Assembly: GCA_018830285.1 (NCBI GenBank)
Contig: JAHJSB010000014.1
Span: forward strand, 1-64,000
Source: Alphaproteobacteria bacterium
GTDB lineage: Bacteria; Pseudomonadota; Alphaproteobacteria; Caulobacterales; Hyphomonadaceae
Length of the DNA stretch: 64,000 nt
Direction: 5' to 3'
The first letter of the stretch is position 1. Each line of letters opens with the position of its first letter. The notes beneath the pieces were generated by a model. The model worked only from the letters and a program-made list of their open reading frames with translations, searched no databases and had not been told where the DNA came from. Of the stretch, positions 7,821 to 16,691 are shown one piece after another. Position numbers and translations under genes: made by a program.

Positions 7821-9884
7821 TTATTCCCCGGGACAACCGCCTGTATCGAAACGGATTGCCCGGAAATTGACCGGGTCTCCGTTGGAATAGTTCAGCGCAT
7901 AATGCGGCTGGGACTCCGTGACGCAAAGATTCAGCTTTTCCGCTTCGGCGCGCAGCGTGGCCACCGTATCCGCGATTGCGGGATCGGCCTTCCTGTCCTC
8001 GAAATTGACGAGGTAGACGACCGGATAGGCGGACGGGTCCGCCGGCAGGTCTAGCGGGGTCTCCGGCGGGTGCAGGTTCTGCGTGCCGAGCGTCAGGATA
8101 TAGCTTGGTTCGGCATAGCCGAGCGCGAGAATGCGCTCGGGCGCGGTCGTATTGCAGTTGGCATCATCTCCCGGCACGCCGCAGACGTCTTCAAGCGCGG
8201 CGCGGGCGGTTTCGGTCGGCTGCAGCCAGACCTGGCTGGGCAGCATGAAGATGCGGATGTGCCAGCCGATGGCAATGCTGGCGGCGATGGCGAACAGGAT
8301 GGCCAGTCCGTCCCGGTGCCGGGCGAACTCGATAATGGCCAGTCCAACAAGCACGAAGCCGAGCCACCAGAGCCAGAGCGGGAAGCTGCGATAGGAGGTC
8401 CATGCGTCAAGCACCTGGCTGGAAGCGGCTGTGGTGAAATCTGCCGCGGTTTCTTCCATGAAGTAGATCGCGACGCCGGGGAACGAGACGGCAAGCAACA
8501 GGATCGCGCCCACGGCAAACAGGGCGAGCGAAACCCAGCGGCTGACCGGCATGCGCTTGCCCTCCATCAGCTGCACCGCCGCATAGCCGCAGAGCAGGCC
8601 GATGGCCGGATAGGCGGGCAAGATATAATGGCTGAGCAGCGTGGGCATGAGTTCGAAGAAGGCGTAGGTGAGCGCCGCCCAGGCCACGAGGAAGCGGATG
8701 GCGCGGGTCTCATCCGTCAGGCCGTCAATGCCGATCGGCCAGCGGTGCTTCCAGTCGTCGCGGCCCGAGATGTACCAGAAGACGCCGAGCAGCACCGCCG
8801 GGAAGGCGGGCAGGGTTTTCAGCGTGGAGAGCGTCGCCAGAGACTTTGCGACGAGGCCTGTGCCCTCGGGCCGAGGCAGGTGGGGCAGGGCGTAAAGGAG
8901 CACGACGAGGAAGGCGAAAACGACGGCGGTGATGGCCGCGGAATCGCGCAGCCATTTCCAGCCGAGATCGCCCCGCGGCTTCAGGCGCTGCCAGGCCGCG
9001 ACGCAGCCGGGCACCAGCATCAGCGTGGCCGGGAAGAACCAGGCGGGCATGTGCGTCAGGTGGTAGAAGGGCCAGCCGCCATGGCCTTCGGAAGCGCCTG
9101 TGAACTTGTCCTTCAGGTCCTTGCCGACGGCACCCTTGATAAATTCTCCGCCGGTCGCCGCCTGGATCCACAAGAACCAGGGCAGGACGAGGGCGACGAA
9201 GATGGCCGGACCGGGCCACCAGAGGAGGACGCGCCACCAGTCGCCGCCCTTGCCGCCGGCCGCCTTGGTCCAGACCCAGGCGCCGATGCCGGCATAGGCC
9301 GCGACCATCGGGCCGACAGGCCCCTTGATGAGGAAGACAAGGCCCATGGCTGTCCAGAACAGGAGCGCCATGCGCTTGGACTGGTCATTGCGCATATAGA
9401 GGCGGGCCAGCGCGCCGATACTGAGCGTGGTCAGGAAGACGAGCATGCCATCGGTCTTGGAGATGTGCGCCTCGCTGGTGAGCAGCAGCGTCGTGCCGAA
9501 CAGGGCCGCGCCGAGGAAACTCGCGCGCCGCCCGATCAGCGGCATGCCGCACCAGAAACAGGCGAGCGTGGCCAGCGCCGCACCGAGCCAACTGGGCACG
9601 CGGTAGGTCCAGATCTGCTTTGCGTCAGCGCCGGTAAACAGGGCGGTCGAACCGGCCTGCAGCCAGTGGATGCCGGCTGGCTTCTTGTTGCGCAGTTCGT
9701 CCTGGTAGCGCAGGCGGATATAATCGCCCGATTCCAGCATCTGCTTGGAGGCTTGCGCGAAGCGGCTTTCGTCGCGGTCGAGCGCGGGCAGGCTGAACAC
9801 GCCGGGCGCGGCGGCCCCGAACGTGATCACGAAGAGCAGGACCCAGGCTTTCCAGCCGGACGAGATGCGGTCGAGAAATATCAT
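7821..9884 (-). CDS. GT39/ArnT-like membrane glycosyltransferase
   Basis: 687 residues with about twelve hydrophobic segments. The first periplasmic loop carries the acidic signature LDRDESRFAQASKQML and the following KKPAGIHWLQ, typical of PMT/ArnT-type transferases that move a sugar from a polyprenyl-phosphate donor to lipid or protein on the periplasmic face. A GT2 polyprenyl-phosphate sugar synthase gene is divergent at 9968, which fits donor supply and use. Acceptor and sugar are unknown; no other arn genes are present, so lipid A modification is not assigned. Confidence 0.88.
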   Translation of the reverse strand: MIFLDRISSGWKAWVLLFVITFGAAAPGVFSLPALDRDESRFAQASKQMLESGDYIRLRYQDELRNKKPAGIHWLQAGSTALFTGADAKQIWTYRVPSWLGAALATLACFWCGMPLIGRRASFLGAALFGTTLLLTSEAHISKTDGMLVFLTTLSIGALARLYMRNDQSKRMALLFWTAMGLVFLIKGPVGPMVAAYAGIGAWVWTKAAGGKGGDWWRVLLWWPGPAIFVALVLPWFLWIQAATGGEFIKGAVGKDLKDKFTGASEGHGGWPFYHLTHMPAWFFPATLMLVPGCVAAWQRLKPRGDLGWKWLRDSAAITAVVFAFLVVLLYALPHLPRPEGTGLVAKSLATLSTLKTLPAFPAVLLGVFWYISGRDDWKHRWPIGIDGLTDETRAIRFLVAWAALTYAFFELMPTLLSHYILPAYPAIGLLCGYAAVQLMEGKRMPVSRWVSLALFAVGAILLLAVSFPGVAIYFMEETAADFTTAASSQVLDAWTSYRSFPLWLWWLGFVLVGLAIIEFARHRDGLAILFAIAASIAIGWHIRIFMLPSQVWLQPTETARAALEDVCGVPGDDANCNTTAPERILALGYAEPSYILTLGTQNLHPPETPLDLPADPSAYPVVYLVNFEDRKADPAIADTVATLRAEAEKLNLCVTESQPHYALNYSNGDPVNFRAIRFDTGGCPGE

Positions 9885-9967
9885 GGCTTTGCCTTCTAGC
9901 GGGTCGCGTAGGGCGCGTCTTGTGGTTTTGGGCAGGAAGCAGGGCCAGATGAGGTAAGGTCTCGCTT

Positions 9968-10762
9968 TTGCGGCCCTGTCTCGTTATGAGGCGTGGTTTG
10001 TTTTCCCCGCAAGCCCGAAGGCGCGTTGTTTTGGCCAGTTCCCTTGAATTCTCTGTCGTCGTGCCCTTGCACAATGAAGCCGGTAATGTCGAGTTGCTGA
10101 TCGAAGAGATCGCGCGCGCGCTGGATGGCCGCGCCTTCGAGATGGTGTTTGTCGACGACGCCTCAACCGATGACACCCGGGCGGTGCTGTCCGAACTCAA
10201 GTCACGTTTTCCGATGCTCAGGGTTCTGGGACACCGCAAGAATGCCGGGCAAAGCCGCGCGATCCGGTCGGGTATCCTGGCTGCACGGGCGCCCGTGATC
10301 GGCACACTGGACGGCGATGGACAAAACGATCCGGCCGACCTGCCGGACCTTTACCGTGCCCTGACCCGCGCCGATGCGCCCAACGACCTGAAAATGGTCA
10401 TGGGCCGCCGGGCCAGCCGCAAGGACACGCCGTGGAAGCGGTTCGGATCGCGTTTCGCCAACAATATCCGCCAGCGCCTGCTGAATGATGATTGCGACGA
10501 TAGCGGATGCGGCACCAAGGTATTGTATCGCGATGCCTATATCTCGCTTCCCTATTTCGACCATATGCACCGTTATGTGCCGGCCCTGATGCGGGCCGAG
10601 GGCTACAAGGTGGAATTCCGGGACGTGAACCACCGTCCGCGCGCCACCGGCACGTCGAACTATACCAATTTTGGCCGCCTGAACGATGCCCTGTCAGACC
10701 TGCGCGGCGTGATGTGGCTGATCCGCCGCCGGCGCAATCCCGGCGGCTCGGACGAGATCTAG
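9968..10762 (+). CDS. GT2 family polyprenyl-phosphate glycosyltransferase (DPM1-like)
   Basis: 264 residues or slightly fewer, a GT-A fold: SVVVPLHNEAGN, VDDASTDDT and LDGDGQNDP nucleotide-sugar motifs, then the MGRR...RFANNIR region of dolichol-phosphate-mannose-synthase relatives. No C-terminal membrane segments are seen. It likely makes a polyprenyl-phosphate sugar at the cytoplasmic face for the divergent GT39 enzyme. The start is uncertain: ATG at 9968 or 9986, or TTG at 10031 with AAGG upstream, would all keep the catalytic domain intact. Confidence 0.88.
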   Translation: MRPCLVMRRGLFSPQARRRVVLASSLEFSVVVPLHNEAGNVELLIEEIARALDGRAFEMVFVDDASTDDTRAVLSELKSRFPMLRVLGHRKNAGQSRAIRSGILAARAPVIGTLDGDGQNDPADLPDLYRALTRADAPNDLKMVMGRRASRKDTPWKRFGSRFANNIRQRLLNDDCDDSGCGTKVLYRDAYISLPYFDHMHRYVPALMRAEGYKVEFRDVNHRPRATGTSNYTNFGRLNDALSDLRGVMWLIRRRRNPGGSDEI

Positions 10763-11289
10763 GCGCCGATAATGTCACGGATGAAGGCGGCGCGTGTCGC
10801 GGCATCCGTCAGTGGCATGTCGATGAGCCTGTAGCCCAATCCTTCATAGGCGCTGCGCGTCAGGGCGCCGAAGGCTTCCGCGCCCGTGAAATCGAGCGTG
10901 CGCTCATCATCTGATGCGTAGATCGCCTGCCAGGCCGGGAACCAGAAGACCTTTTCCGCCCTGCCCCGCGCCGCAATCGCCCGGTCGATGGGGGACGTGT
11001 CGAGCTGCCAATAGGCGGCATAGGCCAGCAGGTCCACCAAGCCCCGGTCGAAGACGACAGGACCCGGCGCTGACAGCGCGGCGTCATGGTTGCAGACCGC
11101 CTGGTCCAGCATCAGTGCGACAAACAGGGCCGGATCCCGGTCACCCGTGCCCTGCCCATCGATACGGCGCTGCTGCGCCAGCACCTGCCGGGCAGGCTCT
11201 GCGACCGTGTGGCATGTTCCGGCCAGATGTGGCAGCACCGAGGTTTTGCCGCTGCCGGGCGGACCGGCAAGAATGTGAAAGGATGGCAT
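10759..11289 (-). CDS. AAA-type P-loop ATPase/kinase (AAA_28-like)
   Basis: 176 residues with an N-terminal Walker A (LAGPPGSGKTSV), a DRGLVDLLAYA segment in the Walker-B region and a small-nucleotide-kinase layout. Short single-domain proteins of this type are predicted kinases or NTPases with unknown substrate. It converges with the GT2 gene (four-base overlap) and has no functional partner nearby. Confidence 0.75.
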   Translation of the reverse strand: MPSFHILAGPPGSGKTSVLPHLAGTCHTVAEPARQVLAQQRRIDGQGTGDRDPALFVALMLDQAVCNHDAALSAPGPVVFDRGLVDLLAYAAYWQLDTSPIDRAIAARGRAEKVFWFPAWQAIYASDDERTLDFTGAEAFGALTRSAYEGLGYRLIDMPLTDAATRAAFIRDIIGA

Positions 11290-11453
11290 TCTGTTCTCCC
11301 CGAAAGATACGATATGGACCTGAAATCGCCGTGTTTGCCGCGATTAATGGCTGCCGGGCAGTGTTGTCCGACCGCATTGGGGAAATCCGCTCGCATCGCC
11401 GCGTATGATACGGTAAACCCTGTGTTAACTCGACCGGATGACGGATGGTCTGA

Positions 11454-12032
11454 ATGAGCAAAAATACGAAGATCGCACTGGCGGGAGCGGCGATCGCAAA
11501 GCGAGAGCGTGACAAGCAGAAGAATAATGCTTCGAGCGACTCACATGAAAAGGGGAACCTGATGCGCGCAATTTTCGGAATCTTTCCGCTGCTGGTTATT
11601 CCAGTAGCTCTCTACAATCTCCTGGCCCTCGGCTTTGGCGGCGCGGTCGAGACCGTGAACGCGCAGGGCGAACTGGTACGGGCGACAAGCGCCCCCATCC
11701 TGAACCTGCTGAACGGTCCGTTCATGCACCTGCCTATGATTTCCGGCGTCGAGTGGATGCTGACCAAGGGCGACGCGATCCTGCTGCTGGCAATCGTCTT
11801 CCTGTTCCTCGAAATCCTGAAATCGACCAGTACCGGCACCTCGACCATCATCAATCACGCGATCTCGATGATGCTGTTCATCGTCTGCCTGATCCAGTTC
11901 CTGCTCTTGCCGAACTTTGCCACCTCGACCTTCTTCATCCTGATGTCGATGGCCCTGCTCGACGTGCTGGCCGGTGTGGTAGTGACGATCGTGTCGGCCC
12001 GACGTGACTTTGGCGTGGCCGGCGACGTCTGA
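11454..12032 (+). CDS. Four-helix membrane protein of unknown function
   Basis: 192 residues: a basic cytoplasmic N-terminus (about 35 residues, Lys/Arg rich) and four hydrophobic segments at roughly 37-60, 100-120, 127-147 and 152-175. I do not recognise the family; no catalytic motif is visible. It stands alone with its own terminator. An internal ATG at residue 37 could be an alternative start, but the charged leader is in good codon usage. Confidence 0.7.
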   Translation: MSKNTKIALAGAAIAKRERDKQKNNASSDSHEKGNLMRAIFGIFPLLVIPVALYNLLALGFGGAVETVNAQGELVRATSAPILNLLNGPFMHLPMISGVEWMLTKGDAILLLAIVFLFLEILKSTSTGTSTIINHAISMMLFIVCLIQFLLLPNFATSTFFILMSMALLDVLAGVVVTIVSARRDFGVAGDV

Positions 12033-12058
12033 CGCCCAACACCTTGAATTCGAGACAG

Positions 12059-12094
12059 AACGGCCTGCCCCACAAAAGTGCGGCGGGCCGTTTT
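12059..12094 (+). terminator. Rho-independent terminator
   Basis: AACGGCCTGCC pairs with GGCGGGCCGTT (one G-T pair) around a 12-base loop and is followed by further T residues. It lies 26 bases after the stop of the four-helix membrane protein gene. Confidence 0.85.
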
Positions 12095-12212
12095 CGTATT
12101 GGGGACAAGTCTGACCGTCCAGAGTGGCCCGTCCTGCCGGGACGCGCGCGTCGCGCTGATCGCGGAACGAACGCGGTGCCGCGTCGTTTATTGGCAGGAA
12201 AGGAGCCCCACA

Positions 12213-12512
12213 ATGACAAGGAAAACGCTGCCTCGCGAGGCCCGTCCCCACACCTCGCCCGACGAGGCCGACCAGATCGAAACGGCAGCGCGCAGGCGAC
12301 GCATGCAAATGCTGCCCGAAGAGGGACCGCACGCGCCTGAAAAGGACATGCCGGTCGACCATTTCAAAGGTAACGACGAGACCATCATTCTCGGCCCCGA
12401 ACCCGAAACCGCCAGCTATGCCAAACCGGCAGCGCCCGATGAGCCAGCGGCCACACCTGATAGCACCAAGCACAAGACGCCTGGCCACGCCCAAACGCCA
12501 TCGCCTGACTAG
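12213..12512 (+). CDS. Small hydrophilic disordered protein
   Basis: 99 residues beginning MTRKTLPREARPH, rich in Pro, Glu, Ala and Arg, with no membrane segment or known domain. The start at 12213 is chosen because GGAAAGGAG lies at 12197-12205; a frame extension to 12078 would run through the upstream terminator region. Function is unknown. It converges with phaR. Confidence 0.55.
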   Translation: MTRKTLPREARPHTSPDEADQIETAARRRRMQMLPEEGPHAPEKDMPVDHFKGNDETIILGPEPETASYAKPAAPDEPAATPDSTKHKTPGHAQTPSPD

Positions 12513-12540
12513 AATCCGACAAGTCCGGGCGACACGTCGC

Positions 12541-12574
12541 GCCAGGTCCTGCATCCCGGTAACGGGAGCCTGGC
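12541..12574 (-). terminator. Hairpin at the end of phaR
   Basis: GCCAGG/CCTGGC arms enclose an inner TCCCG-GTAA-CGGGA hairpin immediately after the phaR stop. No T-run follows in either direction, so it may be a Rho-assisted terminator or a 3' stabiliser. Confidence 0.5.
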
Positions 12575-13146
12575 TAGTCCTTCTTCGTGAGGTCGGCGAG
12601 CTGATCCTGGATGGCCTGCATCTGCGCCTGCATGGCCGCGAGGGCCTCGGCCTGGAAGTCGAGGATCGGATTGGCTGGCGTCGATTTCTCGGTTTGGGAC
12701 GCTTTGTAGAGCGTCGGCATGAACATTTTCATGCCCTGTTCGAACATGGCCATGTTGCGTTTGGCCTGCTTTTCGAAAGCGGACATCGGATTGGCGGCCT
12801 TGCGCCATTCCTTTTGCGTGTCGGCAAAACTGTTCATCGACATGTCGAGAAAGGCTGGCAGGAAGGTCTGAGCGCCCCCGCCATAGAAGCCGATCAGCTG
12901 GCGCAGGAAGTTCAATGGTAGCGCGCCTTCGCCCTTTGTTTCCTGCTCGAATATGATCTGCGTGAGCACCTGACGGGTCAGGTCGTCGCCTGTCTTGGCG
13001 TCGCGAACCTCGAAATCCCGGCCTTCGCGGACGAGTTCCGAGAGGTGGTCCAGCGTCACGTAAGACGAGGTGGATGTGTCGTAGAGACGCCGATTCGCAT
13101 ATTTCTTGATGATGATCGTCGAAGACGATCCGTTTTGCTTGGCCAT
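12574..13146 (-). CDS. phaR: PhaR polyhydroxyalkanoate synthesis repressor
   Basis: 190 residues with the PHB/PHA accumulation-regulator N-terminal DNA-binding domain (IIKKYANRRLYDTSTSSYVTL...LVREGRDFEV.DAKTGDDLTRQVL) followed by a helical domain. PhaR represses phasin and PHA genes until it binds PHA granules. The ATG at 13146 directly gives MAKQNGSS; the ATG at 13167 is a weaker option. It is divergent from phaB, a standard arrangement. Confidence 0.95.
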   Translation of the reverse strand: MAKQNGSSSTIIIKKYANRRLYDTSTSSYVTLDHLSELVREGRDFEVRDAKTGDDLTRQVLTQIIFEQETKGEGALPLNFLRQLIGFYGGGAQTFLPAFLDMSMNSFADTQKEWRKAANPMSAFEKQAKRNMAMFEQGMKMFMPTLYKASQTEKSTPANPILDFQAEALAAMQAQMQAIQDQLADLTKKD

Positions 13147-13183
13147 GTCCTGCCCTCTGTTCTCCAAAACGGAGAAGCAATTT

Positions 13184-13209
13184 TTGTGCTATGCAGCAAT
13201 GTTTGCACA
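13184..13209. promoter_or_regulatory. TGC/GCA-rich AT-rich site between phaR and phaB
   Basis: The divergent phaR-phaB intergenic region has TGTGC...GCACA arms plus internal ATGCAGCA, in a locally AT-rich patch. PhaR of related alphaproteobacteria binds TGC/GCA-rich dyads and autoregulates, so this is a candidate operator. Binding is inference. Confidence 0.35.
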
Positions 13210-13297
13210 GAATTTGCGTGTGACCAATCTCCCAGTTGAAGTCTGACACCCATGAAGGCTACGAGTGAGCGCAACTTAAAGCCGGAGGAAAACAGGC

Positions 13298-14023
13298 ATG
13301 ACGAAAACAGTATTGGTGACAGGGGGCACGCGAGGCATCGGACATGCCATTAGCGTGGCGATGAAAGCCAAGGGCTACAAGGTTGCGGCCAATTATGCCG
13401 GCAATGACGAGGCGGCGAAAAAGTTCGAAGCGGACACCGGCGTCAAGACCTACAAGTTCGACGTCGCCGACTATGACGCTGTCGGCAAAGGCATTGCCGC
13501 CATCGAAGCCGATCTCGGCCCCATCGACATCGTGGTCAACAACGCCGGCATCACGCGCGATGCGCCGTTCCACAAGATGTCGCTCGACCAGTGGCAGCAG
13601 GTGATCGATGTCGACCTGACCTCGGCCTTCAACGTGACGCGCCAGGTCTGGGACGGCATGCGCGAGCGCGGTTTTGGCCGGGTGATCAACATCTCGTCGA
13701 TCAACGGACAGAAGGGCCAGTTTGGCCAGGCGAACTATTCCGCCGCCAAGGCCGGCCTGATCGGCTTCACCAAGGCCCTCGCCCAGGAAGGCGCCAAGAA
13801 GGGCGTCACCGTGAACGTGGTCTGCCCGGGCTATATCGACACGGAAATGCTGCAGGCGGTGCCGGAAAAAGTGCTTGAAGGCATTATCGCGTCCATCCCG
13901 GTCGGCCGTCTTGGCAAAGCGGAAGAGATCGCCTCGATGTGCGCCTACCTGGCGAGTGATGAAGCTGCCTTCATCACGGGTGCGACCATGACCGTGAACG
14001 GCGCGCAATATATCGCGGGCTAG
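13298..14023 (+). CDS. phaB: Acetoacetyl-CoA reductase
   Basis: 241-residue short-chain dehydrogenase: N-terminal cofactor motif TGGTRGIG, NNAG at about 84-87, catalytic Ser in ISSINGQKGQFGQ, YSAAK catalytic Tyr/Lys, and CPGYIDTEM. The NGQKGQFGQANYSAAKAG segment is characteristic of PhaB, which reduces acetoacetyl-CoA to (R)-3-hydroxybutyryl-CoA with NADPH for PHB synthesis. AAAGCCGGAGGAAAA ribosome site precedes it. phaR is divergent. phaA and phaC are not in the window. Confidence 0.95.
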   Translation: MTKTVLVTGGTRGIGHAISVAMKAKGYKVAANYAGNDEAAKKFEADTGVKTYKFDVADYDAVGKGIAAIEADLGPIDIVVNNAGITRDAPFHKMSLDQWQQVIDVDLTSAFNVTRQVWDGMRERGFGRVINISSINGQKGQFGQANYSAAKAGLIGFTKALAQEGAKKGVTVNVVCPGYIDTEMLQAVPEKVLEGIIASIPVGRLGKAEEIASMCAYLASDEAAFITGATMTVNGAQYIAG

Positions 14024-14052
14024 ACTGAACGCATCATGCGCGACAGGAAGAG

Positions 14053-14085
14053 CCGGACCGGCCCCGCGCCGTCCGGTTTTTCTTT
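14053..14085 (+). terminator. Rho-independent terminator after phaB
   Basis: CCGGAC and GTCCGG arms around a GC-rich 12-base loop, followed by TTTTTCTTT, about 30 bases after the phaB stop. Confidence 0.88.
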
Positions 14086-14099
14086 GCCTGAAAGCACCG

Positions 14100-14546
14100 T
14101 CAGGGCCGTGGCCGCCAGTCAGGCGGGGCGAGCTCGAATCCCTTGAATTCGAACCCCGGCGCGACCGTGCAACTGACAAGCGTCCATGCGCCAAGCGTTT
14201 CGGCGGTTTGCCAATGATGAGCGGGAACGAGCACTTGGGGGCGCTGGGCTGCGCGCAGATCGGGGCCCAGCTGGAACGCCTCGGCGCCGTTTCCGTCCGG
14301 CGGTGACAATGTCAGGGCAAGAGGCCCGCCAGCATGCCAGAACCAGGCTTCATCGGCGTCCACGCGGTGCCAGGCGGATACTTCGTCAGCCTGCAGCAGG
14401 AAGTAGATGGCGGTGGAGGCCGGCCGGTAGCCGGGCAGCGCAGGGGCGCGAAAGGTTTCGGCATAGTGGCCGCCTTCCGGGTGCGGCTTCAGGCCGAGCA
14501 GGCGGATGATCTCGTTGGCGCCCAGGTCCCCGGAGATGGCGTCCAT
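14100..14546 (-). CDS. DUF985-type cupin protein
   Basis: 148 residues of the cupin_5/DUF985 family: LKPHPEGGHYAETFR, TAIYFLL, SAWHRVDADEAWFWHAGG, and VPAHHWQTAE, with the conserved His residues that form the small-barrel metal site. Biochemical role is not established for the family. Its start overlaps the gloB stop (ATGA), so the two are likely co-translated. Confidence 0.88.
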   Translation of the reverse strand: MDAISGDLGANEIIRLLGLKPHPEGGHYAETFRAPALPGYRPASTAIYFLLQADEVSAWHRVDADEAWFWHAGGPLALTLSPPDGNGAEAFQLGPDLRAAQRPQVLVPAHHWQTAETLGAWTLVSCTVAPGFEFKGFELAPPDWRPRP

Positions 14547-15307
14547 CAGAACCGGTCCTTGCGGCCGCGGATCTCGGCGAAGGTCGCCACGGCGTCACCG
14601 GGATGGCCCATGGCGGCCTGAAGGGCAGGATCGTCCGCGCGCAGGAAGGGATTGGTCGCCAGCTCGCGCGAAAGCTGCGTCGGGACGGTCCACTCATTGC
14701 GGGCGCGCTTGTCGGTGATCTCTTTCACATACGCGGCGAGGGCTTTATTGCCGGGATCGACCGTGACGGCGAATTTGGCGTTCGAGGCGGTATATTCATG
14801 GGCGCAGTAAAGCGCGGTTTCGGGCGGCAGGCCTTTCAGCCGCGTCAGGCTTTGCCACATCATTTCCGGATTGCCTTCGAACACGCGTCCGCAGCCGAGG
14901 GCAAACACGGCATCGCCGACGAACGCGACAGATTCAATTGGCAGATGATAGGCGATATGACCGAGCGTGTGGCCGGGCACATCGATGACTTTCGCTTCGA
15001 TATTGCCGAGTTTGACGAGGTCGCCGGTCTTCACCATACGATCGATGCCGGGAATTTTCTCCGCTTCGCCAGCCGGGCCGGTAATAGTGCAGGTGGTTGC
15101 GTCCCTGATCGCAAGGTTGCCGCCGGCATGGTCAGGATGCCAGTGCGTGTTCCACACTTGCGTGATCGTCCAGCCCTTCGCGGCGGCCTCGGTCAGGTAT
15201 TTTTGCGCGTCGGGCGTATCGATGGCGGCTGTTTCGCCCGACACGGAATCATGCGCGAGGAACCCGTAATTATCGTTCAGGCAGGGAAACTGGTGTATCT
15301 GGAACAT
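14546..15307 (-). CDS. gloB: Hydroxyacylglutathione hydrolase (glyoxalase II)
   Basis: 253 residues, metallo-beta-lactamase fold: metal-binding THWHPDHAGG, VPGHTLGHIAYH, FVGDAVFALGCGRVFEG and the C-terminal substrate segment ending RGRKDRF. It hydrolyses S-lactoylglutathione to lactate and glutathione in methylglyoxal detoxification. It is divergent from a methyltransferase gene and upstream of the DUF985 cupin in one operon. Confidence 0.95.
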   Translation of the reverse strand: MFQIHQFPCLNDNYGFLAHDSVSGETAAIDTPDAQKYLTEAAAKGWTITQVWNTHWHPDHAGGNLAIRDATTCTITGPAGEAEKIPGIDRMVKTGDLVKLGNIEAKVIDVPGHTLGHIAYHLPIESVAFVGDAVFALGCGRVFEGNPEMMWQSLTRLKGLPPETALYCAHEYTASNAKFAVTVDPGNKALAAYVKEITDKRARNEWTVPTQLSRELATNPFLRADDPALQAAMGHPGDAVATFAEIRGRKDRF

Positions 15308-15370
15308 GTTTCGGGGTCTCCATTGCCGTTATGGGTACTTACAAGACCTTGATCTAACACAGGGAAGTCG

Positions 15371-16114
15371 ATGCGTCAGGATGCCGTCACGCTACAACGA
15401 TTCTATGCCTCTCCGTTAGGGAGCGCGGCGTCACGCATCCTGTCAGCCAAACTGACCGACCTGTGGGGCGACGCAAACAACCTCTCGCTGCTGGGCCTCG
15501 GCTACGCTTTGCCGGTGCTAGATACGTTCGGCGACCATCCAAGCCGCAGCGTGGCAGCTGTGCCATTCGATCATGGACCGGTGCACTGGGATCCAACAGG
15601 GCGGGGCAATGCCGCCGTGTCCGTGGGCGACCTGCGCCTGCCCTTTCCGGACGGCATGTTCGACCGGGTGATCGTGCTTCACGGGCTTGAAGAAACGGGC
15701 GATCCGCGCGCCTACCTGCGCGAAGTCTGGCGCGTGATGTCGCCAGAAGGTCGCATCGTCCTTGCCGCCTCGAACCGCGCCGGGCTCTGGGCGCGGGCAA
15801 CGCGCACGCCATTCGGCCAGGGCCGTCCCTGGAGCCGGGCCCAATTGATGAACCTGCTCTCGGTCGGCTTGTTCCAGGTCACGGCCAGTTCGAGCGCGCT
15901 CTACATGCCGCCTGTTTCAACGGGTATCGTGACGGCCGCCGCTGAAGGCTGGGACGCGATCGGCCGCCTGATCACGCCCGATCTTGGCGGCGTCGTCCTG
16001 GTCGAGGCGGTCAAGAGACTGTATGCTTCGCCCGGCGGCGGCGCTGTCGCGCCGGTTGTGGAGCGAGCGCGCATAGCCAAGCCCGCGACAGGCTCCGGGC
16101 GCAAAAGGCATTGA
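15371..16114 (+). CDS. SAM-dependent methyltransferase (class I)
   Basis: 247 residues with a Methyltransf_11-like core: LLGLGYALPVLDTF for the SAM loop, LPFPDGMFDRVIVLHGLEET (motif II/III) and LREVWRVMSPEGRIVLAASN. A GGGAAG ribosome site precedes ATG 15371. Substrate unknown. The divergent pairing with gloB is a familiar alphaproteobacterial arrangement. The C-terminal 35 residues are basic and low complexity. Confidence 0.85.
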   Translation: MRQDAVTLQRFYASPLGSAASRILSAKLTDLWGDANNLSLLGLGYALPVLDTFGDHPSRSVAAVPFDHGPVHWDPTGRGNAAVSVGDLRLPFPDGMFDRVIVLHGLEETGDPRAYLREVWRVMSPEGRIVLAASNRAGLWARATRTPFGQGRPWSRAQLMNLLSVGLFQVTASSSALYMPPVSTGIVTAAAEGWDAIGRLITPDLGGVVLVEAVKRLYASPGGGAVAPVVERARIAKPATGSGRKRH

Positions 16115-16170
16115 CGCGGGCGGTGCGGCGGCTACGTTCGCAGGTGCACAAAACAGAAGGCCGGTCGACC

Positions 16171-16515
16171 ATGAAACTCGTGACAGCAATCTTCAAGCCC
16201 AGCCGCCTCGACGCGGTGATCGACGCCCTGTCTGAAGCCGGGGCAACCGGACTGACTGTCTCGGAAGTGCGCGGCTATGGTCGCCAGCAGGGCAAGACAG
16301 AAGTCTACCGGGGCGCCGAATATGAAGTCCGCCTGTTGCCGAAGGTACGGGTCGAGGTCGCCTGCGCGGACACGGACGTGGACCGGTTCTCGGATGCGAT
16401 CATCTCGGCAGCCAATACGGGCACGATTGGTGACGGCAAGATATTCGTCCACACAGTGGACTCGGTGGTCCGGATCCGGACGGGCGAGCGCGATGAGCAG
16501 GCCCTGACCGGCTGA
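16171..16515 (+). CDS. glnB: PII signal-transduction protein (GlnB/GlnK)
   Basis: 114 residues matching the PII family end to end: T-loop RGYGRQQGKTEVYRGAEY with uridylylation Tyr51, KVRVEVACAD B-loop region and GTIGDGKIFV, ending IRIRTGERDEQALTG. PII trimers sense 2-oxoglutarate, ADP/ATP and nitrogen status. The ATG at 16171 has AGAAGG upstream; a frame extending to 16111 would overlap the methyltransferase. No amtB or glnA is next to it, so GlnB versus GlnK is not decided. Confidence 0.93.
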   Translation: MKLVTAIFKPSRLDAVIDALSEAGATGLTVSEVRGYGRQQGKTEVYRGAEYEVRLLPKVRVEVACADTDVDRFSDAIISAANTGTIGDGKIFVHTVDSVVRIRTGERDEQALTG

Positions 16516-16533
16516 TTGGCGCCGCAGCGCCAA
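16516..16533 (+). terminator. Stem-loop immediately after the PII gene
   Basis: TTGGCGC-CGCA-GCGCCAA is a perfect 7-bp stem with tetraloop right after the stop. It is followed by AAAATTC rather than a T-run, so termination efficiency is doubtful. Confidence 0.5.
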
Positions 16534-16691
16534 AATTCATGACAAATCGCACGTTAACGCGGGCCGCCATATTTGGTCGCCCGCCGAAAGCGTTCGTGCA
16601 CTGGCGGACGATAAGAATGGAGGCCTAACTTGAGGGTCAGGCTGTCTTCCATGGCACATTCATTCCACATCTCCACGCACCGGGCGCTCTC

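Noticed and set aside
8070-9899. 609-codon open frame antisense to the GT39 gene
   Set aside because: Gly/Arg/Gln/Glu-rich composition without a domain; it is the complement of a high-GC membrane protein gene with clear motifs.
11112-11396. 94-codon minus-strand frame upstream of the AAA ATPase
   Set aside because: Overlaps the ATPase gene out of frame and has no recognisable domain or ribosome site.
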